A DNA stretch of 10,693 nucleotides from Alkanindiges sp. (GTDB lineage: Bacteria > Pseudomonadota > Gammaproteobacteria > Pseudomonadales > Moraxellaceae), in the NCBI GenBank assembly GCA_030152125.1, contig JASLIR010000456.1:1-10693 (forward strand), written 5' to 3'. Below the pieces are notes generated by a model. That model worked only from the letters and a program-made list of their open reading frames with translations. It made no database searches and was not told the DNA's origin. The position numbers were made by a program, and so were the translations under genes. Below, in pieces: positions 1 through 8,559 of this stretch. The stretch's first letter is position 1, and the number at the start of each line of letters is the position of its first letter.

Positions 1-795
1 TAATTTCTCTTCCGCAGTACCTTTACCACCAGAGATAATCGCACCGGCGTGGCCCATGCGCTTGCCTTTAGGGGCAGTAACACCCGCAATATAACCTACT
101 ACCGGCTTGGTCACATTGGACTGAATGAACTCAGCTGCTTCTTCTTCAGCAGAACCACCAATCTCACCAATCATGATAATGGCGTCGGTATCCGGATCGT
201 CCTGGAACAGTTTCAGCGCGTCAATCTGGTTCATACCCGGAATCGGATCACCACCAATACCAATACAGGTAGACTGACCCAAGCCCAGCTTGGTGGTTTG
301 AGCTACCGCTTCATAGGTCAGGGTACCGGAACGGGAAATGATGCCGATACGGCCCGGCAAGTGGATATGACCCGGCATAATACCGATCTTACATTCGCCC
401 GGTGTAATCACGCCTGGACAGTTAGGACCAACCAGACGCACGCCATTACCATTGGTTTCCAGGTAGCGCTTGGCTTTCAGCATGTCAATCGTCGGCACGC
501 CTTCGGTGATCACCACAATCAGGCTAACACCGGAATCAACCGCTTCCACAATAGAGTCCAGCACAAACGGAGCCGGTACATAAATTACGGTGGCATCGGC
601 CTGGGTTTCTTTTACCGCTTCACGCATGGTGTTAAACACTGGCAGGTTCAGGTGGCTGGTGCCGCCCTTGCCCGGTGTTACACCACCAACTACTTTAGTA
701 CCGTAAGCCAGTGCCTGTTCGGAGTGGAAAGTACCGTTTTTGCCAGTAAAGCCCTGTACCAATACTTTGGTATCTTTATTAATTAATACGCTCAT
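1..795 (-). CDS. sucD: Succinyl-CoA synthetase (ADP-forming) alpha subunit, 3' end outside window
   Basis: Alpha subunit of succinyl-CoA synthetase. With SucC it converts succinyl-CoA plus NDP and phosphate to succinate, CoA and NTP in the cytoplasmic TCA cycle. My translation from the ATG at 795 gives 265 residues in frame to the window edge; the family is about 290 long, so only the C-terminal tail is missing. The N-terminal CoA-binding Rossmann domain shows [11 protein letters not shown] (residues 14-24) and GGVTPGKGG. Further on are [26 protein letters not shown] and GIGGDPIPG. The phosphorylated histidine is H249 in MGHAGAI; E. coli has it at 246, and the shift comes from a longer loop (ETNGNG) before [10 protein letters not shown]. 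It is the last gene of the visible operon, 11 bp after sucC. No terminator can be judged because the end is outside. Confidence 0.97.
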   Translation of the reverse strand, partial: MSVLINKDTKVLVQGFTGKNGTFHSEQALAYGTKVVGGVTPGKGGTSHLNLPVFNTMREAVKETQADATVIYVPAPFVLDSIVEAVDSGVSLIVVITEGVPTIDMLKAKRYLETNGNGVRLVGPNCPGVITPGECKIGIMPGHIHLPGRIGIISRSGTLTYEAVAQTTKLGLGQSTCIGIGGDPIPGMNQIDALKLFQDDPDTDAIIMIGEIGGSAEEEAAEFIQSNVTKPVVGYIAGVTAPKGKRMGHAGAIISGGKGTAEEKL

Positions 796-802
796 TGTGT
801 TA

Positions 803-809
803 CTCCTTA
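803..809 (-). promoter_or_regulatory. Shine-Dalgarno of sucD, overlapping the sucC stop
   Basis: Read on the minus strand this is TAAGGAG, seven bases before the sucD ATG (793-795). Its first three bases are the sucC TAA stop codon (807-809). Termination of sucC and initiation of sucD therefore occur at one spot, which suits coupled, equimolar synthesis of the two subunits. Confidence 0.8.
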
Positions 810-1970
810 GGCTTTCACTGCTGCAACGATTTTTTCAGCCGCATCGGCAAGACCATCGGCAGGGATCAATGTTAAACCAGAATCTCGGAGTATCTGTTTG
901 CCGAGCTCGGCGTTGTTACCTTCCAGACGTACCACCACAGGCACAGTCACGTTTACTTCTTTTACCGCAGCAATAATCGCTTCGGCAATCATGTCGCAAC
1001 GTACAATGCCACCAAAAATATTGATCAGTACGCCCTGCACCGAAGTATCAGCCAGAATCAGCTTAAAGGCTTCAATCACGCGCTCTTTGGTCGCACCACC
1101 GCCCACGTCCAGGAAGTTGGCTGGCTGGCCGCCGTACAGCTTGATGATGTCCATGGTGGCCATAGCCAGACCGGCACCGTTTACCATACAGCCGATGTTG
1201 CCTTCCAGTGCCACATAGTTCAGTTCAAACTCGGAAGCTTTCAGCTCACGCTCGTTTTCCTGTGACTTGTCACGCGCAGCAGCCAGTTCAGGCAGGCGGT
1301 ACAGTGCGTTGGAGTCGATACCAATTTTGGCATCTACTGCCAGAATGTCGCCGTTTTCACGTACCGACAGCGGGTTGATTTCAAACAGGGCGAAATCGTT
1401 ATCAACAAATGCGTTGTAGGCACCTACCATCAGTTTTACAAACTGGCCGATCTGCTTGTCTTTCAAGCCCAGTTGGAACGCTACATCACGCGCCTGGAAT
1501 GGTTGCAGGCCAACTAAAGGATCAACCGTTACCTTGATGATTTTTTCCGGGGTTTCTTCCGCTACTTTCTCAATTTCCACGCCACCTTCGGTAGACGCCA
1601 TGAAAGTAATGCGGCGGGTGGAACGGTCTACTACCGCACCCAGATACAGTTCACGCTCAACCGGATAAACGTCCTGACATACCAGTACGCTGTTTACCGG
1701 CTGGCCACTGGCGTCAGTCTGGTAAGTAACCAGACGGGTACCAATCAGGTTTCTGGCAATTTCTGCTGCTTCTTCTTTGCTTTTGGCAATTTTAACGCCA
1801 CCAGCCTTACCACGACCACCCGCATGAACCTGTGCCTTGATCACGGCAAAGTTGCCGATCTTCTCAAAGGCTTCTGCTGCTTCTTCCGGTGTGGTTGCCA
1901 CAAAACCTTCCTGCACTGGGAAACCGTATTTTTTCAGCAGGGCTTTTGCCTGATATTCATGTAAATTCAT
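807..1970 (-). CDS. sucC: Succinyl-CoA synthetase (ADP-forming) beta subunit
   Basis: Beta subunit of succinyl-CoA synthetase. It binds and phosphorylates the nucleotide and holds the succinate site, pairing with SucD. At 387 residues it is full length (E. coli 388). An ATP-grasp domain fills the N-terminal half: [12 protein letters not shown] at the start, the nucleotide-binding glycine loop GGRGKAGG at 51-58, and the metal-binding E197 and N199 in FEINPL plus D213 in AVDAKI. The C-terminal ligase domain has [14 protein letters not shown] (257-270), FLDVGGGA (287-293), [11 protein letters not shown] (316-326) and [10 protein letters not shown]. The start at 1970 gives the canonical N-terminus. 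Its ribosome site is weak (AGG seven bases before ATG), unlike the strong sites of lpd, sucB and sucD. It follows lpd after a 206-bp spacer and is nearly fused to sucD. Confidence 0.98.
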   Translation of the reverse strand: MNLHEYQAKALLKKYGFPVQEGFVATTPEEAAEAFEKIGNFAVIKAQVHAGGRGKAGGVKIAKSKEEAAEIARNLIGTRLVTYQTDASGQPVNSVLVCQDVYPVERELYLGAVVDRSTRRITFMASTEGGVEIEKVAEETPEKIIKVTVDPLVGLQPFQARDVAFQLGLKDKQIGQFVKLMVGAYNAFVDNDFALFEINPLSVRENGDILAVDAKIGIDSNALYRLPELAAARDKSQENERELKASEFELNYVALEGNIGCMVNGAGLAMATMDIIKLYGGQPANFLDVGGGATKERVIEAFKLILADTSVQGVLINIFGGIVRCDMIAEAIIAAVKEVNVTVPVVVRLEGNNAELGKQILRDSGLTLIPADGLADAAEKIVAAVKA

Positions 1971-2070
1971 TGAGATACCTAACCGAGTTATCGTTGGTTA
2001 ATTTTAAATACTGTACCGCCGGCCTATCTTCTTTGGCAGGCAGGCGGCCGCTATGTATTCCGAAACAAAT

Positions 2071-2093
2071 CCATTTCCACCACACGGAAATGG
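2071..2093 (-). repeat. Perfect 8-bp inverted repeat (hairpin) in the lpd-sucC spacer
   Basis: CCATTTCC (2071-2078) and GGAAATGG (2086-2093) are exact reverse complements around a seven-base loop. On the minus strand the stem is followed by ATTTGTTT, which is U-rich but not an uninterrupted run. It could be a weak terminator or attenuator, an RNA-processing site, or a stabiliser of the 3' end of lpd mRNA. The repeat itself is plain in the sequence; its role is inferred. Confidence 0.55.
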
Positions 2094-2122
2094 CACTGCT
2101 TACCGCAATTACTAAATTTACA

Positions 2123-2140
2123 ACCCTGAGATTTCAGGTT
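2123..2140 (-). repeat. Second hairpin in the lpd-sucC spacer
   Basis: CCTGA (2125-2129) and TCAGG (2134-2138) pair perfectly around a four-base loop. On the minus strand the stem extends to AACCTGA against TCAGGGTT with one bulged G, giving seven pairs. It lies between the end of lpd and the 8-bp hairpin. Too short to be more than suggestive alone. Confidence 0.4.
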
Positions 2141-2159
2141 ACTACGTTCTTCAACTTGA

Positions 2160-3685
<1,526 letters not shown>

Positions 3686-3755
3686 TCAAATGCGCTCCGG
3701 CTTTAATCTTTGAATTAAAATAAAAATGATAATAACAACCGGCTAAAACCTTAAC

Positions 3756-3851
3756 TACAGCATTTAATTGACAGCATCATGTCAGTGCTCCGGCCACAAT
3801 CGCGCTGACTGCGACCAGAACATACTTCAAACGTTGCCTGTAAATGCTGTA
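3756..3851 (-). repeat. 96-bp element bounded by perfect 11-bp inverted repeats after sucB
   Basis: TACAGCATTTA (3756-3766) and TAAATGCTGTA (3841-3851) are exact reverse complements; the right arm abuts the sucB stop codon (3852-3854). The 74 bases between them contain further pairing: TGACA/TGTCA (3769-3773 with 3780-3784) and GTCAGTGC/GCGCTGAC (3781-3788 with 3802-3809, one mismatch in RNA). The two inner stems overlap at 3781-3784, so they are alternatives. The transcript could fold into a closed multi-stem structure. Possible roles are an end for sucAB mRNA, a processing site, a small RNA from the 3' untranslated region, or a small inserted repeat. Only the repeats are observed. Confidence 0.5.
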
Positions 3852-5084
3852 TTACAGATCCAGCAACAGGGTAGCTGGATCTTCTACAAACTCTTTAATC
3901 GCTACCAGGAAGCTTACTGCCTCTTTACCGTCAATCATACGGTGGTCATAGGACAATGCCAGATACATCATCGGCAGAATCACAACCTGACCATTGACCG
4001 CCATTGGTCGTTCCTGGATTTTGTGCATGCCCAGGATTGCCGTTTGTGGCGGATTCAGGATTGGGGTAGACAGCAGCGAACCGAATACACCACCATTGGA
4101 AATGGTGAAGGTACCACCGGTCATGTCTTCCAGACCCAGCTTGCCATCACGCGCTTTCTTGCCATAATCGATGATATTTTTCTCGATTTCGGCATGGTTC
4201 AGGCGATCGGTATCACGTAATACAGGTACTACCAGGCCACGGTCGGAAGATACCGCCACGCCGATGTCGTAGTAACCGTGATACACGATGTCGTCGCCAT
4301 CAATGGAAGCGTTTACTGCCGGGAAGCGTTTCAGCGCTTCGGTAGCTGCTTTTACAAAGAAGGACATAAAGCCCAGGCGGGTGCCATGGCGCTTCTCGAA
4401 GCGATCCTGATACTGCTTGCGCAGGTCCATAATCGGCTTCATGTTCACTTCGTTAAAGGTGGTCAGCATCGCGGTGTCCTGACTGGCGGACAACAGACGC
4501 TCGGCCACACGCTTGCGCAGGCGGGTCATTGGTACGCGTTTTTCCACGCGCTCACCCACTGCCTGGCTTAAAGCCACACTTGGCGTGCTGGTCACGGCAG
4601 ATGCCGCTGCCGGCGCTGCTTTTGGTGCAGCGGCAGCATTGGCTACATCTTCCTTGGTGATACGGCCACCACGGCCAGTACCCTCAATATTTGCCACATC
4701 CAGACCCTGCTCCGCTACAGCCTTGCGTACTGCAGGACTTTGCTCGGTGCTACTGGCCGCAGGCTCGTCACGCTTCACAATCGGCGCAGCGCCAGCTTGC
4801 TGGGTTTCAACGGTTTGGGCAACCTGTTGTTCGGTTACGGCACCCGCGCCAGCTTCAAACAGGGCAATCACTTCACCGGACAAAACGGTGTCGCCTTCCT
4901 GCTTGCTCAGGCTCACCAGCGAACCATCGGCAGGCGCAACTACTTCCAGCACCACTTTGTCGGTTTCAATATCAGCAATCACTTCATCACGTGCAACCGC
5001 TTCACCTACTTTCTTGTGCCAGGTTGCAATGGTGCCGTCGGCAACTGATTCCGGGAATACCGGTGCTTTAATTTCTGTTGCCAT
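3852..5084 (-). CDS. sucB: Dihydrolipoyllysine succinyltransferase, E2 of 2-oxoglutarate dehydrogenase
   Basis: Core E2 enzyme of the 2-oxoglutarate dehydrogenase complex. Its swinging lipoyl arm takes the succinyl group from E1 (SucA), transfers it to CoA, and is reoxidised by E3 (Lpd). It is 410 residues, normal for the family. There is one lipoyl domain (about 1-78) with lipoylated K43 in TDKVVLEV, and then an Ala/Gln-rich linker. The E1/E3-binding domain (about 115-150) has [14 protein letters not shown] and [14 protein letters not shown] second Ala/Pro/Ser-rich linker leads to the catalytic acyltransferase domain (about 180-410), whose HxxxDG motif is H381 to D385 in YDHRMIDG. The start at 5084 has AAGGAG ten bases upstream, inside the end of sucA. 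The gap to sucA is two bases, so the two are surely co-translated. Confidence 0.98.
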   Translation of the reverse strand: MATEIKAPVFPESVADGTIATWHKKVGEAVARDEVIADIETDKVVLEVVAPADGSLVSLSKQEGDTVLSGEVIALFEAGAGAVTEQQVAQTVETQQAGAAPIVKRDEPAASSTEQSPAVRKAVAEQGLDVANIEGTGRGGRITKEDVANAAAAPKAAPAAASAVTSTPSVALSQAVGERVEKRVPMTRLRKRVAERLLSASQDTAMLTTFNEVNMKPIMDLRKQYQDRFEKRHGTRLGFMSFFVKAATEALKRFPAVNASIDGDDIVYHGYYDIGVAVSSDRGLVVPVLRDTDRLNHAEIEKNIIDYGKKARDGKLGLEDMTGGTFTISNGGVFGSLLSTPILNPPQTAILGMHKIQERPMAVNGQVVILPMMYLALSYDHRMIDGKEAVSFLVAIKEFVEDPATLLLDL

Positions 5085-5086
5085 AA

Positions 5087-7942
5087 TCAGGCTTCTCCTT
5101 GTTGTTCTGGATCAATACCCAGGGCGTCGATCACTAATGAGGCTTGCTGTTTTGCATGTAGGTATGGGGAACCGCAGGCTGGTGCGGCAGAAGCAGGACG
5201 GCCGGCATAGTTGACTGGCAACAAGGTGCCAGGACGCAATGTGGCAACGTCTGCATAGATACTATTGGCAACAAATGACCAGGCACCCTGGTTTTGTGGC
5301 TCTTCCTGTGCCCATATTACTTCCTGCACGTTCGGGTACTGAGCCAGCACCTCACGTACACGGGTAGACGGGTAAGGATACAACTGTTCGATACGCACAA
5401 TGGCAACCTGGTTCAGGTCTTCTTCGCGGCGTTTTTCCAGCAGGTCGTAATACACCTTGCCACCACACAGTACCACGCGGGTCACGGCATTTTTATCAAG
5501 GTTGTCAATTTCATCAATCACCGTCTGGAAACGGCCATCGCTTAACTCGGTTAGCGTGGAAGTTGCCAGTTTATGACGTAACAGGCTCTTGGGTGACATC
5601 ACAATCAGCGGCTTGCGGATTGGGCGTACTACCTGACGGCGCAGCGCATGGAAAATCTGTGCTGGCGTGGTTGGCGTACATACCTGCATGTTGTCTTCGG
5701 CACACATTTGCAGGAAACGCTCCAGACGCGCACTGGAATGCTCTGGGCCCTGACCTTCATAACCATGCGGTAACAGCAGGGTCAGGCCACACACGCGCTC
5801 CCATTTGGTTTCGCCGGAACTGATGAACTGATCCACCACCACCTGCGCACCGTTCAGGAAGTCACCAAACTGGGCTTCCCACACAATCAGACTGTTGGGG
5901 ATGGTCGTTGCGTAACCATATTCAAAGGCCAGCACTGCTTCTTCCGACAATAAGGAATCGTACAGGGCAAAGCGTGGCTGCTTTTCTTTCAGATGACACA
6001 ACGGCAGGTAGTGCGAACCAGTCACCTGGTTATACAGTTTGGCATGGCGATGCGAGAACGTACCACGTCCCACATCCTGACCAGTCAAACGCACCAGATA
6101 GCCTTCATCCAGGATGGTGGCATAGGCCAGCGTTTCTGCTGCACCCCAGTTTAAAGGCATAGCACCGGTCTGCATTTTCAGGCGGTCATCAATCACCTTG
6201 CCTACCTGCTTCTGCATGACAAAGCCTTCCGGCAGTTCATGCATTTTCTGGCCCAGCGCTTTTAAGCCTTCCAGCGGGAAACCGGTATCCCAGTCATCCT
6301 GCAGGGTATGACCCAGATAAGGCGTCCAGTCAATAAACAGGTGCTTGTTGGGCTGGCGCACCAGTGAGTTAGCCACATGTTCACCCGCTTCCAGCGCTGC
6401 ACGGTACTCTTCCACCAGTGCATCAGCACTGGCACGGCTGAGCACGCCTTCTTTCACCAGCTGGTCAGCATACAGGGTACGCGTGGTCGGCAGCTTGGTA
6501 ATCACCTGATACATCAGTGGCTGGGTGGCAGATGGCTCATCGGCCTCGTTATGGCCACGGCGACGGTAACAGAACAGGTCAATCACCACATCCTTACGGA
6601 ATTCGTGGCGGAAATCGTGTGCCAGTTGGGTAATGAATACCACAGCTTCAGGGTCATCGCCATTCACATGGAAAATCGGCGCCTGTACCATTTTGGCGAC
6701 GTCGGTACAGTATTCGGTAGAACGCGCATCTTCACGGCGGCTGGTGGTAAAGCCCACCTGGTTATTGATGATGATATGCACCGTACCACCAACGGTATAG
6801 CCGCGGGTTTGTGACATCTGGAAAGTTTCCATCACCACACCCTGACCGGCAAACGCAGCATCACCATGCACAATAATTGGCAGCACATCATCGCCACCAA
6901 TATTTTCACGGCGTACCTGACGTGCACGCACCGAACCTTCTACTACCGGACCTACAATTTCAAGATGCGACGGGTTAAAGGCCAGTGCCAGATGCACTTC
7001 CCCGCCCGGGGTCATCACGTTGCTGGAAAAGCCCTGATGGTATTTTACGTCGCCAGAACCTTTCTTGTTAAAGGTCTTGCCTTCAAACTCACCAAACAGG
7101 TCAGCCGGGTTTTTACCCAGAATATTCACCAGCAGGTTTAAGCGGCCACGGTGCGCCATGCCGATGATCATTTCCTTGCTGCCAGCCTTACCGGAGCGCT
7201 GGATCAGTTCGTTAATCATCGGAATAAAGCTTTCGCCACCTTCCAGGCCAAAACGCTTGGCACCCACATAGCGGCTACCCAGGTATTTTTCCAGGCCTTC
7301 GGCTGCGGTCAAACGCTCCAGAATAGCCAGGCGCTGCTCTTTATTAAAGCTGAACTTGCCGCGGGCACCTTCCAGGCGTTGCTGTAACCAGCGCTTTTCC
7401 TTGGTGTCCACAATATGCATATACTCGGCACCAATGGAGCCACAGTAAATGGCCTCCATGGCATCCAGCATTTCGCCCAGGGTGGCCTCTGCCTTGCCAA
7501 TGGCCAGGTTACCGGTCTGGAATATGGTATCCAGGTCGGACCGGAACAGGCCATGCGCCGACAAATCCAGATCCGGCACCTGTTCGCGCTTGGCCAAATG
7601 CAGCGGATCAAGTTTGGCTTTCTGGTGACCACGGTTACGGTAGGCAGCAATCAGTTGCAGTACCCCTACCTGACGGCGTTCGTGCTCGGTACTGACCGAA
7701 CTTTGCGCCATCGGCTGTACACGGGTACGGTTACGCGCCAGCAGCAGGAACTGCTCCTTCACGTTACTGTGGGGTTGGTCGCCTTTAGGAAATTGATCAA
7801 AATAAGTGCGCCAGTCTGTAGAGACGGAGTCCGGGGCACTTAAATATCGTTCGTAGAGTTCTTCAATATAGGCCGCATTTTCTGCGGACAATTCTGTGTC
7901 TGGACGCTTCGCGCCTTCAACCTCTTGCATGAGTTGACCCAT
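5087..7942 (-). CDS. sucA: 2-oxoglutarate dehydrogenase E1 component (thiamine diphosphate-dependent)
   Basis: E1 decarboxylates 2-oxoglutarate using thiamine diphosphate and succinylates the lipoyl group of SucB; it is normally the rate-setting step of the complex. The 951-residue product is near the usual length (E. coli 933). The N-terminal E2-contact segment has [13 protein letters not shown] and [23 protein letters not shown] lies at 101-114. Cofactor and active-site motifs follow: GMAHRGRLN (261-269, H264), [10 protein letters not shown] (359-368), NNQVGFTT (393-400), HVNGDDPEA (425-433) and [12 protein letters not shown] (459-470). The C-terminal pyrimidine-binding region includes [14 protein letters not shown] and [17 protein letters not shown]. 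The start is uncertain. ATG at 7942 has only GGA two bases upstream, and an in-frame ATG at 7930 (MQEVEG) lacks a good site too but may be the true start. First gene of the operon. Confidence 0.98.
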   Translation of the reverse strand: MGQLMQEVEGAKRPDTELSAENAAYIEELYERYLSAPDSVSTDWRTYFDQFPKGDQPHSNVKEQFLLLARNRTRVQPMAQSSVSTEHERRQVGVLQLIAAYRNRGHQKAKLDPLHLAKREQVPDLDLSAHGLFRSDLDTIFQTGNLAIGKAEATLGEMLDAMEAIYCGSIGAEYMHIVDTKEKRWLQQRLEGARGKFSFNKEQRLAILERLTAAEGLEKYLGSRYVGAKRFGLEGGESFIPMINELIQRSGKAGSKEMIIGMAHRGRLNLLVNILGKNPADLFGEFEGKTFNKKGSGDVKYHQGFSSNVMTPGGEVHLALAFNPSHLEIVGPVVEGSVRARQVRRENIGGDDVLPIIVHGDAAFAGQGVVMETFQMSQTRGYTVGGTVHIIINNQVGFTTSRREDARSTEYCTDVAKMVQAPIFHVNGDDPEAVVFITQLAHDFRHEFRKDVVIDLFCYRRRGHNEADEPSATQPLMYQVITKLPTTRTLYADQLVKEGVLSRASADALVEEYRAALEAGEHVANSLVRQPNKHLFIDWTPYLGHTLQDDWDTGFPLEGLKALGQKMHELPEGFVMQKQVGKVIDDRLKMQTGAMPLNWGAAETLAYATILDEGYLVRLTGQDVGRGTFSHRHAKLYNQVTGSHYLPLCHLKEKQPRFALYDSLLSEEAVLAFEYGYATTIPNSLIVWEAQFGDFLNGAQVVVDQFISSGETKWERVCGLTLLLPHGYEGQGPEHSSARLERFLQMCAEDNMQVCTPTTPAQIFHALRRQVVRPIRKPLIVMSPKSLLRHKLATSTLTELSDGRFQTVIDEIDNLDKNAVTRVVLCGGKVYYDLLEKRREEDLNQVAIVRIEQLYPYPSTRVREVLAQYPNVQEVIWAQEEPQNQGAWSFVANSIYADVATLRPGTLLPVNYAGRPASAAPACGSPYLHAKQQASLVIDALGIDPEQQGEA
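5095..5100 (-). promoter_or_regulatory. Shine-Dalgarno of sucB within the last codons of sucA
   Basis: AAGGAG on the minus strand lies within the sucA codons for Gln-Gly-Glu, ten bases before the sucB ATG. With only two bases between the sucA TGA and the sucB ATG, translational coupling of E1 and E2 is likely. Confidence 0.75.
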
Positions 7943-7953
7943 TTTCCAATTGC

Positions 7954-7979
7954 AAAAAAACAGCTTGCCTGGTAGGCAA
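7954..7979 (-). terminator. Terminator-like hairpin plus T7 in the sucA leader
   Basis: On the minus strand TTGCCT (7979-7974) pairs perfectly with AGGCAA (7970-7965) around the loop ACC. Four bases (GCTG) and seven T residues (7960-7954) follow, only 11 bases before the ATG at 7942. The shape matches a weak intrinsic terminator, with a short six-pair stem and a small gap before the T tract. Directly in front of a start codon it could act as an attenuator or affect ribosome access. The downstream TTGCAA could alternatively pair with GCAA of the stem, but this is weak. Confidence 0.35.
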
Positions 7980-8070
7980 AACCTCTATCACGGACAAGTT
8001 TGATACAACCAGCCCATGCAGCCCCCACAAGAACCTCATTGTTCCCGCGCTGGCATACGCTACACAACTA

Positions 8071-8087
8071 AGTCAGGTTAACTGACT
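8071..8087. repeat. Inverted repeat AGTCAG-N5-CTGACT upstream of sucA
   Basis: AGTCAG (8071-8076) and CTGACT (8082-8087) are exact reverse complements with a five-base spacer; the inner GTTAAC is itself a palindrome. It lies about 130 bp upstream of the sucA start. As DNA it has the dyad form of a repressor or activator site; as RNA it would be a six-pair hairpin in the leader. I do not recognise a known regulator consensus. Confidence 0.45.
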
Positions 8088-8183
8088 GATCCATGCTTCC
8101 AAAACAGACACCGAACAAACTGACAGGGACAGGTGATGCCCCACAGCAGGCGCTCAGGCTGAGTTGGTCGTACACAGTACCCG

Positions 8184-8211
8184 CCTATAAAAACGGGCAA
8201 TTTTTTGCAAA
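8184..8211 (-). promoter_or_regulatory. Candidate sigma-70 promoter for the suc operon
   Basis: On the minus strand TTTGCA (8211-8206) stands 16 bases upstream of TATAGG (8189-8184). Both boxes match the consensus only partly. If used, transcription would begin near 8177 and give a leader of about 235 bases containing the 8071-8087 inverted repeat and the terminator-like hairpin. Another -10-like hexamer, CATAAT (8353-8348), lies upstream but has a poor -35. Confidence 0.25.
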
Positions 8212-8313
8212 TCGAATTGGCCAAAACAAAATATGCACCACACTTACGCTAATTTTGCACTACTTTTTGTCTTGGCGAATTCGACTTCAGGGAAGAGAGT
8301 TTTTTAACGGCCC

Positions 8314-8325
8314 GGATATATATCC
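8314..8325. repeat. Perfect 12-bp palindrome GGATATATATCC
   Basis: The sequence equals its own reverse complement. It is flanked by GC-rich words (CGGCCC to the left, CCGCCCGG to the right), so the TATATA core stands out. Nearby dyads are CGAATTCG (8276-8283) and CGCAT-T-ATGCG (8345-8355). It may be a protein-binding site or a low-melting spot in the suc control region; no known consensus is recognised. Confidence 0.4.
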
Positions 8326-8376
8326 TGTACCGCCCGGTCACACCCGCATTATGCGCGATTAGACCTTAAAAATCAT

Positions 8377-8393
8377 GTGACAAATCGTATCAC
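8377..8393. repeat. Dyad GTGA-N9-TCAC in the suc upstream region
   Basis: GTGA (8377-8380) and TCAC (8390-8393) face each other across nine bases containing AAATCGTA. The same octamer recurs 55 bp away at 8437-8444, about five helical turns. The half-sites recall CRP/Vfr boxes, but the spacing is nine, not six, so I do not call it a CRP site. Confidence 0.3.
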
Positions 8394-8559
8394 GACTTTG
8401 TCCTTTCACTAGATTTTTTTACTCAATATCTATCATAAATCGTAAAAATATCTTGCTTGCCACTCTGCCTTGAGCATACGCCTCCCTGACTGTTTTTTCA
8501 GCCTTTTTTAGCATATTTAATACCAAAGTAGCAATCCACTGCTCTCTCTACACAGCCAC

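Larger units (their letters stand above)
7943..8559 (-). promoter_or_regulatory. Suc operon upstream region and leader, 617 bp, non-coding
   Basis: No gene is convincing on either strand between nnr and sucA. The half nearer nnr (about 8200-8559) is AT-rich with many A/T tracts. The half nearer sucA (about 7980-8180) is closer to coding composition, but its open frames are short and lack family resemblance or ribosome sites. Palindromes occur at 8071-8087, 8217-8224, 8276-8283, 8314-8325 and 8345-8355. A direct repeat AAATCGTA lies at 8382-8389 and 8437-8444. I see no clear intrinsic terminator for nnr on the minus strand, so some read-through into the suc leader is possible. Confidence 0.65.

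Noticed and set aside
49..786. Plus-strand open frame of 245 codons opposite sucD
   Set aside because: Fully antisense to a strongly conserved sucD; composition (rich in Thr, Asn, His, Arg) is typical of a shadow frame and no family is recognisable.
3715..3736. Fur-box-like sequence (ATGATAATAA) upstream of lpd
   Set aside because: Only one partial repeat matches; the rest is simple AT-rich sequence.
4513..5214. Plus-strand open frame of 233 codons opposite sucB and the end of sucA
   Set aside because: Its Ala/Ser/Thr-rich stretch mirrors the Ala-rich linkers of SucB; it crosses two real genes and has no support of its own.
7840..8067. Minus-strand frame of 75 codons overlapping the sucA start, possible leader peptide
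   Set aside because: Starts at TTG without a ribosome site, overlaps sucA by about 100 bases in another frame, and shows no regulatory run of a single amino acid.
8093..8362. Plus-strand frame of 89 codons in the suc upstream region
   Set aside because: No ribosome site, no recognisable family, and it crosses the palindromic control region.
8376..8394. CRP/Vfr binding site
   Set aside because: TGTGA and TCAC are separated by nine bases instead of six, so the dyad does not fit the known geometry.
8485..8512. Terminator for nnr at CTGACTGTTTTTTCAG with nearby T/A tracts
   Set aside because: The stem is only four pairs, and on the nnr coding strand the tracts are A, not T, so it does not fit intrinsic termination of nnr.
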